From Klenkia soli (lineage in GTDB: Bacteria; Actinomycetota; Actinomycetes; Mycobacteriales; Geodermatophilaceae): a stretch of 64,000 bases of DNA. The stretch lies in the NCBI RefSeq assembly GCF_900103975.1, contig NZ_FNIR01000001.1, forward strand, positions 434,001 to 498,000, given 5' to 3'. A program made the translations under genes and the position numbers. Within the stretch, counting starts at the first letter, position 1, and each line of letters opens with the position of its first letter. Of the stretch, positions 46,731 through 56,134 are shown one piece after another. Below the pieces are notes generated by a model. The model saw nothing but the letters and a program-made list of their open reading frames with translations. It did no database searches and was not told where the DNA came from.

Positions 46731-47752
46731 GGCGAGCACCCCAGCAGCCCGCCGGAGTTGCCGGCCACCGACCCGCAGAGCACGCCCCCGACGACCCCGG
46801 GGATCAGGTTGTCCACGAAGCTGTCGAACCAGCGGCCGTTGCCCAGGGTGTTGGTGAAGACCGTGACGAAGGGCGCCAGGTTGGCCACCGTGTCCCCCAG
46901 GTTCTGCCGGTTGCGCTCGAGGATGTCGGTCACGGTCGAGAGCTGGGCCAGCGCCGGGGTCAGCGCGGCCGTGTTGTCCTGCACCAGCCCGGCCAGCTGC
47001 GTCGACAGCGTCTGGGTGGTGGTCAGGATGGAGTCGATGAGCTGGCGCCGCTCCTGCACCTCGGTGAGCAGGGTGTTGGAGTCCAGGATCAGCTGGGTGA
47101 ACTCGCCGTTGCGGTCGGCGAGCACCTGGGTCACGTCCCGGGTCGCGGTCAGCAGCTGCTGCAGCTGGGCGTCGCGGCTGGAGATGGTCTGCGAGAGCCG
47201 GGACAACCCGTCGAGGGAGGTGCGGACCTCGTCCGGGGTGTCGGCGAAGGTCTCGCTGAGCACCTCGAAGGACTGCGCCAGCTGCGCGGTGTCGACGTCG
47301 TCGATGGTCTGGGCCAGCCCGTTGAAGGCCTGCACGACGTCGTAGGGCGACGCGGTGCGGTCCAGCGGGATCCGGTCGTCGGGGTCCAGGGCGGTCTCCC
47401 CGCGCGGCACCAGGGCCAGGTACTTCGCGCCCAGCACCGTCTCGATCTTGATCGCGGCCTCGCTCTGGTCCCCCACGAAGGCGTCGCGGACCCGGAACGT
47501 CACGGTGACCGCGCCGTCCTCGAGGGCCAGGCCCTCGACCTGGCCGACCTTGACGCCGGCCACCCGCACCGGGTCGTCGGCACGCAGCCCGGCCGCCTCG
47601 CTGAACTGGGCGGAGTAGACGGTCCCCCCGCCGATCAGCGGCAGCGACTGCGCGTTGAACGCCAGCAGCACCAGGACGGCGATGACGGTCAGGCTGACCG
47701 CACCGATGGTCACCGGGTTGCGGTCGCGGAACGGCTTGGACTCGCGGGCCAT
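46727..47752 (-). CDS. mceC: Mce family protein MceC
   Basis: Third Mce subunit, 341 residues. A membrane segment (VSLTVIAVLVLLAFNA) follows a basic N-terminus, then the MCE domain (YSAQFSEAAGLRADDPVRVAGVKVGQV) and a helical region. Two cysteines near the C-terminus may form a disulfide. The ATG at 47750-47752 shares one base with the mceB stop (TGATG); a GTG three codons earlier is the alternative. Confidence 0.93.
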   Translation of the reverse strand: MARESKPFRDRNPVTIGAVSLTVIAVLVLLAFNAQSLPLIGGGTVYSAQFSEAAGLRADDPVRVAGVKVGQVEGLALEDGAVTVTFRVRDAFVGDQSEAAIKIETVLGAKYLALVPRGETALDPDDRIPLDRTASPYDVVQAFNGLAQTIDDVDTAQLAQSFEVLSETFADTPDEVRTSLDGLSRLSQTISSRDAQLQQLLTATRDVTQVLADRNGEFTQLILDSNTLLTEVQERRQLIDSILTTTQTLSTQLAGLVQDNTAALTPALAQLSTVTDILERNRQNLGDTVANLAPFVTVFTNTLGNGRWFDSFVDNLIPGVVGGVLCGSVAGNSGGLLGCSP

Positions 47753-48789
47753 CAGCTGCACCCCGCCGATCCGTTGGGCGCCCCGCCGGGGGGCAGCTGC
47801 GTGGTGCCGACGACGGGCAGGGTCACCACGCCCGACGCCGAGCAGAGGTAGAAGTTGAACCAGCTGCCGTTGACCGCCGTGCGGGTGATCAGGTCGATCT
47901 TGGTCGGGGCCAGCTGCAGGAAGCCCTCGAGGACGTCGCCGCTGTCGGCCAGGTTCGTCGACAGGTCCCCGAGCGCGGTGATGTCGGCGGCCAGCGGCGG
48001 CCGGGCGTCGCTGAGGAACTGCGACGTCGTCGCGGCCAGGCCGTCGATGGTCTGCAGCGAGTCGAAGATCGTGTCGCGGTCGGCGGCCAGCCCCGACACG
48101 AACTGCTGCAGCGAGACCACCAGGTCCGACAGCTGCTGGTCGCGGGCCGCGACGGTGCCCACGACGGTGGTCAGGTTGTCGATCACGCTGCCGATCACCT
48201 GGTCCTTGTCGGCCAGGGAGTTGGTGAGCGAGCCGACGTGCGCCAGCAGGCTCTGCACGGTGCCCCCCTCGCCCTGGAACACCTGGATCAGCTCGTAGGA
48301 CAGCCGGTTGACGTCGTCCGGGCTCAACGCCTGGAACAACGGCTGGAAACCGCCGAACAGCACGGTGAGGTCCAGCGCCGGCTTGGTCTGCGCCACCGGG
48401 ATGACGTCGTCGGCGGACAGGGTCTGCCCGCCGGAGCCGTCGCCCTCGGTCAGGGCCACGTAGCGCTGGCCGACCAGGTTGCGGTACCGGATGGTCGCCT
48501 GCACCGAGCTGGGCAGCCGGACGTCGGAGGCCACCTCGATGCCGATCTCGGCCATCGGGGACTCGCGGTCGTCGGTGAGGCCGATGTCGGTCACCTGGCC
48601 CACCCGCACACCGGCGATGCGCACCTCGTCGCCGGCGACCAGCCCGGCGACGTCGGTGAACTGCGCCCGGTAGGTGGTCTGGTCGCCGTAGCCGGCGTTG
48701 GTGATGGTCGCGAGCAGCACGTAGCTGGCCAGGATGGTCACCATCGCGAAGACCACCAGCTTGACGATCGGTGCGGTCAGGCCCCTCAC
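47752..48789 (-). CDS. mceB: Mce family protein MceB
   Basis: Second Mce subunit, 345 residues. It has an N-terminal membrane segment (LVVFAMVTILASYVLLATI), the MCE domain (YRAQFTDVAGLVAGDEVRIAGVRVGQV) and a helical tunnel-forming region. The GTG start overlaps the mceA stop as GTGA. Confidence 0.94.
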   Translation of the reverse strand: MRGLTAPIVKLVVFAMVTILASYVLLATITNAGYGDQTTYRAQFTDVAGLVAGDEVRIAGVRVGQVTDIGLTDDRESPMAEIGIEVASDVRLPSSVQATIRYRNLVGQRYVALTEGDGSGGQTLSADDVIPVAQTKPALDLTVLFGGFQPLFQALSPDDVNRLSYELIQVFQGEGGTVQSLLAHVGSLTNSLADKDQVIGSVIDNLTTVVGTVAARDQQLSDLVVSLQQFVSGLAADRDTIFDSLQTIDGLAATTSQFLSDARPPLAADITALGDLSTNLADSGDVLEGFLQLAPTKIDLITRTAVNGSWFNFYLCSASGVVTLPVVGTTQLPPGGAPNGSAGCS

Positions 48790-50222
48790 GGCACCATCAC
48801 CTGCGTCCCGCGCAGCAGCGGCGCCAGGCTGGAGGCCGCGAGGTCGGAGACGTCGGTCGGGTCGACGCCGGTCTGGTAGCCCAGCAGGCTGCGGACGAAG
48901 TCCAGCTCCGCCGAGGAACCCGCTAGGCTGTCACCGGCGCTCCCCCCGTCGGTGAGCCCCCGTGGCAGGACCGACGCCAGCGAGAAGTCGGTGCCCACGC
49001 CCGTGCCGTCCCGCCCGGTGCGGGTGTCCTCGAACGGGAGGTCGGTGGGACCGGTGCCCCCCAGGCAGCGCGGGTTGCCCGACACCGGGTTGTCGGTGGA
49101 GTCGACGCCGTCCAGCGGCGGCACGGGGCAGTAGTACTCGCCCTGCGCCGCGGCGGCGATCACGCCGTCGATGTCGTCCAGGCCCCGGCAGTCCGGCCCG
49201 GAGACGTCGTCGTAGGCCGGCTGGTCACCGGGCACGTAGGGGTTGCGCGGCGGCAGCGTGACGGTGAGGTTCAAGTTCAGCGCGGGGTCGCCGTCGGCGC
49301 CGAACGCCTCGCTGATCATCGGGTTGAACCGGCTGAGCCCGTTGAGCAGGCACGGGTACTCCGGGGAGTACCGGGCGAACAGCGAGAGCACCGGTCGGGA
49401 GCCCTGGGCGAGCTGGATCAGGGAGCTCTCGTTCTGCTGCAGGAAGCCGGCCGCGGTCTGGGCCGAGGAGCCGACGACGGTGAAGGTGCGCCGCAGCTGC
49501 TCGGACTGGTCGACGACGGTGCTGGCGGTCACCGACAGGTTGTCCAGGACGGCCAGCAGGTCCGGCGTGGCCGCCTCGTAGGTGTCCGCGGTGTCGGCCA
49601 GCAGCGAGATGTCGGCCTGCAGCTGCGGGAGCACGGTGTTGACCGAGCCCACGTAGGAGCCGGTGTCGGCCAGGTTCTGCCCCAGCTGGTCCCCCCGGCC
49701 CCGGAGGGCGTCGGCCACCGCGCCCAGGGTGTAGGAGAGGTCGCCCGGGTCGACCGCCTGCAGCAACGGCAGGAGGTCGTCGATGACCCGCTCGAGCTCG
49801 ATGGCGTTCTCGCTGCGGTCCTGCCCGATGGTGTCCCCGCCGGCCAGCCGCTGCTCGCTCGGGTCGTCCGGGATGACCAGGGAGACGAACCGCTCGCCGA
49901 ACAGCGTCTTGGGCAGCAGTCGGGCGTTCACGTTGGCCGGGATCTGGTCGAGGTACTCGGGCTGGATGGCCAGCTCGATGGTCGCGCCGTCGGCGCTGGC
50001 CGACACGGCCCGGACCTCGCCCACGATGACCCCCCGGATCTTCACGTCGCTGGCGGTCTGCAGCTGGTTGCCGATGGTGTCGGTCTCCAGCTGGACGGTG
50101 ACGGCCCCGCTGAAGGCCTTCTGGTAGGTGGCCACGGCCAGCCCGAGCAGCATCAGGATCACGGCCAGGAAGGCCACCCCCTGCAACCGCTGGCGGACGA
50201 CGGCGCCTCTGCCGCGGCTCAT
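48786..50222 (-). CDS. mceA: Mce family protein MceA
   Basis: First Mce subunit, 478 residues. It has a membrane segment (VAFLAVILMLLGLAVATYQ), an MCE domain (VTVQLETDTIGNQLQTASDVKIRGVIVGEV), a helical region and a long C-terminal part with several cysteines and proline-rich segments. The ATG overlaps the yrbEB stop as ATGA. It is the most divergent in length of the six. Confidence 0.94.
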   Translation of the reverse strand: MSRGRGAVVRQRLQGVAFLAVILMLLGLAVATYQKAFSGAVTVQLETDTIGNQLQTASDVKIRGVIVGEVRAVSASADGATIELAIQPEYLDQIPANVNARLLPKTLFGERFVSLVIPDDPSEQRLAGGDTIGQDRSENAIELERVIDDLLPLLQAVDPGDLSYTLGAVADALRGRGDQLGQNLADTGSYVGSVNTVLPQLQADISLLADTADTYEAATPDLLAVLDNLSVTASTVVDQSEQLRRTFTVVGSSAQTAAGFLQQNESSLIQLAQGSRPVLSLFARYSPEYPCLLNGLSRFNPMISEAFGADGDPALNLNLTVTLPPRNPYVPGDQPAYDDVSGPDCRGLDDIDGVIAAAAQGEYYCPVPPLDGVDSTDNPVSGNPRCLGGTGPTDLPFEDTRTGRDGTGVGTDFSLASVLPRGLTDGGSAGDSLAGSSAELDFVRSLLGYQTGVDPTDVSDLAASSLAPLLRGTQVMVP

Positions 50223-51094
50223 CCTGCGATCCTCACGGTCGTCGTCGAGCCCCAGATGGCCAGGGACAGGAACAGGTCGATGACCATCACCGCCACGATG
50301 GAGAAGCGCACCGCGCGGCCCACGGCCAGGCCCACGCCGGCCGGCCCGCCGCCGGCGCGGTAGCCGTAGTAGCAGTGGCTGAGGATGATCACGACGCTGA
50401 AGACGAGCACCTTCACGAAGGACCAGAGGACGTCCTGCGGTGGCAGGAACAGGTTGAAGTAGTGGTCGTAGGTGCCCGCCGACTGCCCGTAGACGGTGGT
50501 GGTGATGGTGCGGGTGGCGAAGTAGCTGGTGAGCAGGCCGATGACGTACAGCGGGATGACGGCGACGAAGCCGGCGACGATGCGGGTGGTCACCAGGAAC
50601 GGCAGCGAGGGCACGCCCATGACCTCGAGGGCGTCGATCTCCTCGTTGATGCGCATGGCGCCGATCTGCGCGGTGAAGCCGCAGCCGACGGTGGCCGACA
50701 GGGCGAGCCCGGCGACCAGCGGTGCGATCTCGCGGGTGTTGAAGTAGGCCGAGAGGAACCCGGTGAACGCCGAGGTGCCCAGCTGGTCCAGCGCCTGGTA
50801 GCCCTGCAGGCCGACCTCGGTGCCGGTGAAGAACGACAGGAACGCGATCACCCCGACCGTGCCCCCGACCACGGCGAGCGCGCCGGTGCCGAAGCTGACC
50901 TCGGCCAGCAGGCGGAAGGTCTCGCGCTTGTAGCGCTTGAGCGTGCGGGGGGTCCAGCCCAGGGCGCGGCCGTAGAAGCTGACCTGGTCGCCGAGGTCCT
51001 CCAGCGTCGACATCGGCCGGCGGTAGACCGTGCGCACGATGCGGCGGGTGCGCACCTTGACCCGGTCGACGGGTGAGAGCAGGGCCATCGTCAC
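50219..51094 (-). CDS. yrbEB: Mce system permease YrbEB (MlaE family)
   Basis: YrbE permeases form the membrane channel of the Mce lipid importer, energised by Mkl. The 291-residue protein has several hydrophobic segments and the MlaE-family region AQIGAMRINEEIDALEVMGV. The GTG at 51092-51094 overlaps the yrbEA stop; an internal ATG two codons later is also possible. It pairs with YrbEA as a heterodimer. Confidence 0.94.
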   Translation of the reverse strand: MTMALLSPVDRVKVRTRRIVRTVYRRPMSTLEDLGDQVSFYGRALGWTPRTLKRYKRETFRLLAEVSFGTGALAVVGGTVGVIAFLSFFTGTEVGLQGYQALDQLGTSAFTGFLSAYFNTREIAPLVAGLALSATVGCGFTAQIGAMRINEEIDALEVMGVPSLPFLVTTRIVAGFVAVIPLYVIGLLTSYFATRTITTTVYGQSAGTYDHYFNLFLPPQDVLWSFVKVLVFSVVIILSHCYYGYRAGGGPAGVGLAVGRAVRFSIVAVMVIDLFLSLAIWGSTTTVRIAG

Positions 51095-51912
51095 TGCCCC
51101 TTCGGCGGCACGAGCTGGAAGTAGATCGCGGTGATCACGAAGTTCACCGCGAACAGCAGCAGGAAGGTGATGACGACCGACTGGTTCACCGCGTCGCCCA
51201 CCCCCTTGGGCCCACCGCCGGCCCGCAGGCCCTTGTAGGAGGCCACGATGCCGGCGATCAGGCCGAAGATCAGCGCCTTGATCTCGCCGGACCAGAAGTC
51301 CTGCACCTGGGCCAACGCGCTGAACGACGCCAGGTAGGCACCGGGGGTACCGCCCTGCAGGATGACGTTGAAGAAGTAGCCGCCGGTCACGCCGACCACC
51401 GAGACCAGACCGTTGAGCAGCACCGCGACCAGCATCGAGGCCAGCACACGAGGCACCACCAGGCGCTGGATCGGCGAGATGCCGAGCACCTCCATGGCGT
51501 CGATCTCGTCGCGGATCTTGCGGGCACCCAGGTCGGCGCAGATCGCCGAACCACCCGCGCCGGCGATGAGCAGCGCGGTGACGATCGGGCTGGCCTCGCG
51601 GAGCACGGCCAGCACCGACGCCGACCCGGTGAAGGACTGGGCCCCCAGCTGCCGGGTGAGCGAGCCCAGCTGCAGCGCGATGACCGCACCGAACGGGATG
51701 GCCACCAGCGCGGTCGGCAGGATCGTCACCGAGGCCACGAACCAGGTCTGCTGGATGAACTCGCGCAGCTGGAACGGGCGGCGGAAGACCGACCGGATGA
51801 CGTCGAGGGCGAAGGCGAACAGGTTGCCGCTGGCGCGCAGCGGGCGCAGCGGGGACAGCTTCCCGTCCAGCAGACCCGGCGCCTTCGGCTTCTCGCCCGG
51901 GGTGGCCGTCAC
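51091..51912 (-). CDS. yrbEA: Mce system permease YrbEA (MlaE family)
   Basis: Permease partner of YrbEB. The MlaE-family segment ADLGARKIRDEIDAMEVLGI is clear, along with hydrophobic stretches across the protein. I chose the GTG at 51910-51912 (VTATPGEKPKAPG), which overlaps the mkl stop as GTGA and gives 273 residues; an upstream extension is not conserved-looking. The first 30 residues are polar and cytosolic. Confidence 0.93.
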   Translation of the reverse strand: MTATPGEKPKAPGLLDGKLSPLRPLRASGNLFAFALDVIRSVFRRPFQLREFIQQTWFVASVTILPTALVAIPFGAVIALQLGSLTRQLGAQSFTGSASVLAVLREASPIVTALLIAGAGGSAICADLGARKIRDEIDAMEVLGISPIQRLVVPRVLASMLVAVLLNGLVSVVGVTGGYFFNVILQGGTPGAYLASFSALAQVQDFWSGEIKALIFGLIAGIVASYKGLRAGGGPKGVGDAVNQSVVITFLLLFAVNFVITAIYFQLVPPKGQ

Positions 51913-53021
51913 GGACGGCCCCGGGGGTCGGGGACGACGAGGTCGGCGCCGTCCTCGGTGCGCCACTCGCGCCCCTCGGACGTGGTGGGCTCGAACGAGC
52001 CGGAGTCGGCCAGGGCGAGCAGGTCGGCGGGCAGGCTGGCCCGGATCGCGTCGGCGGTGGCCGGGTCGTAGGTGTGCAGCATCCGGGCGACCCGCTCCTG
52101 GCGGCGGCGCACGGCCTTGCGCTCGGGCAGGCCGGGCGACGGCTCGAGCTGCGGGGGCACGGCCTCGCCGCCGGAGGCGCCCTTGGGGCCCACCCCGTTG
52201 TGCTGGTCGCCGCCGCGGGCCTCCAGGGCGGCCATCTCGGCCTCGACCTGGGCGACGTCCTTCTCCTCGCTCATGCCGATCGGGCCCTCGCGGCGGCCGT
52301 TGAGGAACTGCCGCACGACCGGCTCCTGGCTGGTGAGCAGCTGCTCGCGCGGGCCGAACATGGCCAGGTGCCGGCGGAACAGCAGGCCGAGGTTGTCCGG
52401 CACGGTGCGGGCGGTGCCGATGTCGTGGGTGACGATGAGGAAGGTGGCGTCGATCTGGGCGTTCAGGTCGACGATCAGCTGGTTGAGGTAGGCGACGCGC
52501 ACCGGGTCGAGCCCGGAGTCGGGCTCGTCGAACAGGATGACCTCGGGGTCGAGCACCAGCGCCCGGGCGATCCCGGCCCGCTTGCGCATGCCGCCGGAGA
52601 TCTCGCCGGGCAGCTTGCCCTCGGTGCCGGCCAGGCCGACCATGTCCATCTTCTCCATGACGATGGAGCGGACCTCGGACTCGCTCTTCTTGGTGTGCTC
52701 GCGCAGCGGGAACGCGATGTTGTCGTAGAGGTTCATCGACCCGAACAGCGCGCCGTCCTGGAAGAGGACGCCGAAGAGGCGACGGACGTCGTACAGGTCG
52801 CGCTCGGAGCAGCTGACGATGTCGGTGTCGCTCATGACGATCGAGCCGCGCTCGGGCTTGAGCAGCCCCACCAGGGACTTCAGGAACACCGACTTGCCGG
52901 TGCCCGAGGGCCCCAGCATCACCGAGATCTCGCCCGGCGGGAGCGTGAGGGTGACGTCGCTCCAGATGTTCTGGCTGCCGAAGGACTTGGTCAGCCCCTC
53001 GACGTGCACGGCGACGCCCAT
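51909..53021 (-). CDS. mkl: Mce system ABC ATPase Mkl/MceG
   Basis: Mkl hydrolyses ATP to drive Mce-mediated lipid import. The 370-residue protein has Walker A GPSGTGKS (37-44), signature ISGGMRKR (141-148) and Walker B VILFDEPDSGLDP (161-173). After residue about 250 a C-terminal extension, known in Mkl-type ATPases, runs to the end. The ATG has GGAGGAGG upstream. In Mycobacterium tuberculosis the mkl gene also lies between rplL and rpoB, but there without its mce genes. Confidence 0.95.
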   Translation of the reverse strand: MGVAVHVEGLTKSFGSQNIWSDVTLTLPPGEISVMLGPSGTGKSVFLKSLVGLLKPERGSIVMSDTDIVSCSERDLYDVRRLFGVLFQDGALFGSMNLYDNIAFPLREHTKKSESEVRSIVMEKMDMVGLAGTEGKLPGEISGGMRKRAGIARALVLDPEVILFDEPDSGLDPVRVAYLNQLIVDLNAQIDATFLIVTHDIGTARTVPDNLGLLFRRHLAMFGPREQLLTSQEPVVRQFLNGRREGPIGMSEEKDVAQVEAEMAALEARGGDQHNGVGPKGASGGEAVPPQLEPSPGLPERKAVRRRQERVARMLHTYDPATADAIRASLPADLLALADSGSFEPTTSEGREWRTEDGADLVVPDPRGRP

Positions 53022-53111
53022 GGTCGAACCTCCTCCGCCGGCTCCGGTGCCGGTTCAGTCACCCCGCCGGTCGGGCGGGCTCCGGCATCATGCGGCCCCC
53101 GGGGCGGCGGC

Positions 53112-53154
53112 GCATGTCTACTGGGCAATAACGAAGGTCGAGGTTAGTGGTTAC
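53112..53154. promoter_or_regulatory. AT-richer block upstream of mkl
   Basis: A locally AT-richer stretch in a GC-rich setting, with a direct repeat GGTTA-GT-GGTTA (53142-53153). It is a plausible site for the Mce operon promoter or a regulator, but I could not fit a good -35/-10 pair, so this is only a location. Confidence 0.25.
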
Positions 53155-53212
53155 GCGCGTCACGGCAATCGGGTGGCCCCCGTCTCACCCCTAATCGTGA
53201 CCTGGGCACGCA

Positions 53213-53250
53213 GCAGGGGCCGCCCTCCCGGGTGGGAGGACGGCCCCTGC
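53213..53250 (-). terminator. terminator after rplL
   Basis: A 17-position stem with one mismatch (53213-53229 with 53234-53250) and a GGGT loop, 60 nt after the rplL stop. It separates the rplJ-rplL transcript from the Mce operon. Confidence 0.75.
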
Positions 53251-53310
53251 GGACGTGCGGTGGTGCTGGTCACCCGTGGGCGACCGGCCCGGCAGCTGCC
53301 GGGCGGGGTG

Positions 53311-53700
53311 TCACTTGACGGTGACGGTGGCGCCGGCGCCCTCGAGGGCAGCCTTGGCCTTCTCCGCGGCGTCCTTGGCGACCTTCTCCAGGACGGGCTT
53401 GGGCGCGCCGTCGACCAGGTCCTTGGCCTCCTTGAGGCCCAGGGAGGTGAGACCGCGCACCTCCTTGATGACCTGGATCTTCTTGTCGCCGGCGGCCTCG
53501 AGGATGACGTCGAACTCATCCTGCTCGGCAGCGGCCTCGGGGGCGGCGCCGCCACCGGCCGGGCCGGCGGCGACAGCGGCCACGGGGGCGGCAGCGGTGA
53601 CGTCGAAGGTGGTCTCGAACTCCTTCACGAAGTCCGACAGCTCCAGGAGGGTCATCTCCTTGAAGGCGTCGAGCAGCTCGTCGGTGGACAGCTTGGCCAT
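53311..53700 (-). CDS. rplL: 50S ribosomal protein L7/L12
   Basis: L7/L12 forms the flexible stalk that recruits translation GTPases. The 129 residues have the N-terminal dimer domain, an Ala/Gly-rich hinge (about 40-60) and the C-terminal domain [20 protein letters not shown] with [12 protein letters not shown]. It follows rplJ by 15 nt and is followed by a terminator. Confidence 0.97.
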   Translation of the reverse strand: MAKLSTDELLDAFKEMTLLELSDFVKEFETTFDVTAAAPVAAVAAGPAGGGAAPEAAAEQDEFDVILEAAGDKKIQVIKEVRGLTSLGLKEAKDLVDGAPKPVLEKVAKDAAEKAKAALEGAGATVTVK

Positions 53701-53715
53701 GTTTTCTCCTACTGG

Positions 53716-54336
53716 TCAGTCGTCGCTGGCCGCGGGCGCGGCGTCAGCGTCGGTGTCGGGGGTGGTGGGTGCAGCAGCGGCGTCCTCGGCCGGAGCGTCG
53801 GCGGCGGGCAGGGTCTCCCCGGCCGCCTCCTTCTTCTCCTGCAGGGCGGCGGCGAGACGGGCGACCTGCGACAGCGGGGCCTGGAACAGCCCGGCAGCCT
53901 TGGTGAGGTTGCCCTTCATCGCGCCGGCCAGCTTGGCCAGCAGGACCTCACGGGACTCGACGTCGGCGAGGCGGGTGACCTCGGCGGCATCGACCGTGCG
54001 GCCCTCGACGACCCCGCCCTTGACGACGAGGGCCGGGTTGGCCTTCGCGAAGTCGCGGATCGCCTTGGCGGCCTCCACCGGGTCACCGGCGATGAACGCG
54101 ATGGCGGTGGGGCCGGTGAGCAGCGGAGCCAGGTCGGCGTGGCCGACCGAGTCCGCCGCACGCTTCGTCAAGGTGTTCTTGACGACGGCGTAGCTGCTGC
54201 CCGCACCGAGGGAACGACGCAGCTGGCTCAGCTGCGCCACGGTCAGCCCGCGGTACTCGGTGAGCACCGCCGCACTCGAGTCCTGGAACTGGCTGGTGAT
54301 CTCCGCGATCGCCGCATCCTTGGCCTGCGTGGGCAT
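53716..54336 (-). CDS. rplJ: 50S ribosomal protein L10
   Basis: L10 anchors L7/L12 dimers to the ribosome and, in many bacteria, represses its own mRNA by binding the leader. The 206 residues include [26 protein letters not shown] and a C-terminal L12-binding helix ([18 protein letters not shown]). An Ala/Asp-rich tail follows. The upstream leader can form a hairpin. Confidence 0.96.
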   Translation of the reverse strand: MPTQAKDAAIAEITSQFQDSSAAVLTEYRGLTVAQLSQLRRSLGAGSSYAVVKNTLTKRAADSVGHADLAPLLTGPTAIAFIAGDPVEAAKAIRDFAKANPALVVKGGVVEGRTVDAAEVTRLADVESREVLLAKLAGAMKGNLTKAAGLFQAPLSQVARLAAALQEKKEAAGETLPAADAPAEDAAAAPTTPDTDADAAPAASDD

Positions 54337-54670
54337 GGGCCTCCTCTCTCAGTCGGGGCGACCACCGGAGGAGGCACGGCGCGCGCACGATCGAGAGGAC
54401 CGGAGACGACGGACGCCCCGGCGCGAGGCGCACGGGGCGTGAGCAGCTACAGAGCAACCGCGGACGATCCGTTCACCTGCGCGGGTCGCCCGGACGGATC
54501 CGGGACCTTCGATCGCACGCGGACGTGCGACGACCAGCGGTCTGGGGGGAACTCGGAGAAGAGTACGCCATCGGCGCGGGGACCCGGCACCGGCATCCGC
54601 CGCGCCCCCGCGGAGCGAACACCGGAGGATCTACCCGGACGCCCCGCCGCACGACAGGAGCACACCCCGC
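54337..54670. other. divergent intergenic region between rplJ and the methyltransferase gene
   Basis: This 334-nt gap contains the rplJ leader with a hairpin (54413-54440) and, further right, a TACTCT -10-like hexamer for the minus strand (54560-54565) without a matching -35. A GGAG for the plus-strand gene is at about 54657-54660. No gene is visible. Confidence 0.5.
54413..54440 (-). promoter_or_regulatory. candidate L10 leader hairpin
   Basis: Arms ACGCCCCG and CGGGGCGT with a 12-nt loop, about 75 nt upstream of rplJ. By analogy with other bacteria it may be part of the L10/L12 autoregulatory leader; the binding site itself cannot be recognised by eye. Confidence 0.35.
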
Positions 54671-55999
54671 ATGAGCAGCACTCCCCCCACCGACCGCTCG
54701 GTCGCCGGCCGGTTGGCCGGCCTGGTCGGCGAGGTCTTCGGCGGCCGGGTCCCGGTCCGCATCCGCGCCTGGGACGGCAGCGAGGCCGGCCCGGCCGACG
54801 CGCCGGTCGTCGTCCTCCGCAGCCGCACCGCCCTGCGCCGGCTGCTGTGGGACCCGAACGAGCTGGGCCTGGCCCGCGCCTACGTCGCCGGCGAGATCGA
54901 CGTCGAGGGCGACCTGGCCGACGGGCTGTCCCGGGTCTGGTCGCTCGTGCGGGAGCGGCCGCCGTCGCTGCCCGGCGTGCGCGACCAGCTGCGGTGGGCC
55001 CGCACCGCGCTGCGGCTGGGCATCGTGGGTCGCCGGCCGGCTGCGCCCCCGGAGGAGGCCGTGCTGTCGGGCGAGAAGCACACCACCGACCGCGACAGCG
55101 ACGCGATCAGCTACCACTACGACCAGAGCAACGACGTCTACCAGGCGCTGCTCGACGAGCACATGGCCTACTCCTGCGCCTACTTCCGCGAGGACCCGGC
55201 CACCGACCCCGGTGCCGCCGACGGCAGCTACACCGTCACCGACGCCCAGCGCGACAAGCTCGAGCTGGTCTGCCGCAAGCTCGGCCTCGAGCCCGGCATG
55301 CGGCTGCTGGACGTCGGCTGCGGGTGGGGCTCGATGATCCTCTACGCCGCCCAGCACCACGGCGTGCACGCCACCGGTGTCACCATCTCCGCCCAGCAGC
55401 GCGACCACATCGAGAAGGTCGTCGCCGAGCGCGGCCTGGCCGACCGGGTGACCGTGCGGTTGCAGGACTACCGGGACGTCCCGCTGCCCGCCGAGGGGCC
55501 CTACGACGCCATCAGCTCCATCGAGATGAGCGAGCACGTCGGCCAGGAGCAGTACCCGGTCTACGCCGCGACGCTCCACCGCCTGGTCAAGCCCGGCGGC
55601 CGGGTCCTCGTGCAGGCCATGAGCCACCCCAGCGCCCCCGGCGGCGGCGCGTTCATCGAGCGCTACGTGGCCCCCGACATGCACATGCGCCCGACCTGGC
55701 AGACCGCCGAGATGCTCGCGGCCCCGGGTCTCGAGCTGCGCGACGTCGAGAGCATCCGCGAGCACTACGACTGGACCGTGCGGGCCTGGGGCGTCCGCCT
55801 CGAGGAGCGTTGGTCCGACGTCACCGCGATCATCGGCGAGGCCGGCGCCCGCATCTGGCGGCTGTACCTGGCCGGCGGCGGCCTGACCTTCGCCGAGAAC
55901 CGCATGGGCGTCGACCAGCTGCTGTTCGTGAAGCCGCTGCCCACCGGCCGCAGCGGCATGCCGGCGACCCGCCGGGCCTGGGACGTCACGGCCTGCTGA
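54671..55999 (+). CDS. SAM-dependent cyclopropane/10-methyl fatty acid synthase
   Basis: The enzyme transfers a methylene from S-adenosylmethionine to the double bond of a phospholipid acyl chain. The 442-residue protein has YHYDQSND (148-155), the SAM loop LLDVGCGWG (212-220), VTISAQQ and SIEMSEHVG, all standard in the cyclopropane-fatty-acyl family. Length and the adjacent DUF1295 gene match mycobacterial UfaA1 and BfaB, which make 10-methylene intermediates of tuberculostearic acid. The reductase partner BfaA is not adjacent, so the product could be either type. Confidence 0.88.
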   Translation: MSSTPPTDRSVAGRLAGLVGEVFGGRVPVRIRAWDGSEAGPADAPVVVLRSRTALRRLLWDPNELGLARAYVAGEIDVEGDLADGLSRVWSLVRERPPSLPGVRDQLRWARTALRLGIVGRRPAAPPEEAVLSGEKHTTDRDSDAISYHYDQSNDVYQALLDEHMAYSCAYFREDPATDPGAADGSYTVTDAQRDKLELVCRKLGLEPGMRLLDVGCGWGSMILYAAQHHGVHATGVTISAQQRDHIEKVVAERGLADRVTVRLQDYRDVPLPAEGPYDAISSIEMSEHVGQEQYPVYAATLHRLVKPGGRVLVQAMSHPSAPGGGAFIERYVAPDMHMRPTWQTAEMLAAPGLELRDVESIREHYDWTVRAWGVRLEERWSDVTAIIGEAGARIWRLYLAGGGLTFAENRMGVDQLLFVKPLPTGRSGMPATRRAWDVTAC

Positions 56000-56134
56000 A
56001 GGACCTGACCGTCCCCCACGGCGCGCTCCGCACGCCGCGGGCCCCTACGGTCAGGCCGAACTGCGGGCACGACCCCGGCGGGCACCTCGCCGGGCAGCAG
56101 GGTCGAGCAACCGGCCCGGGACGAGGAGCTCGTG

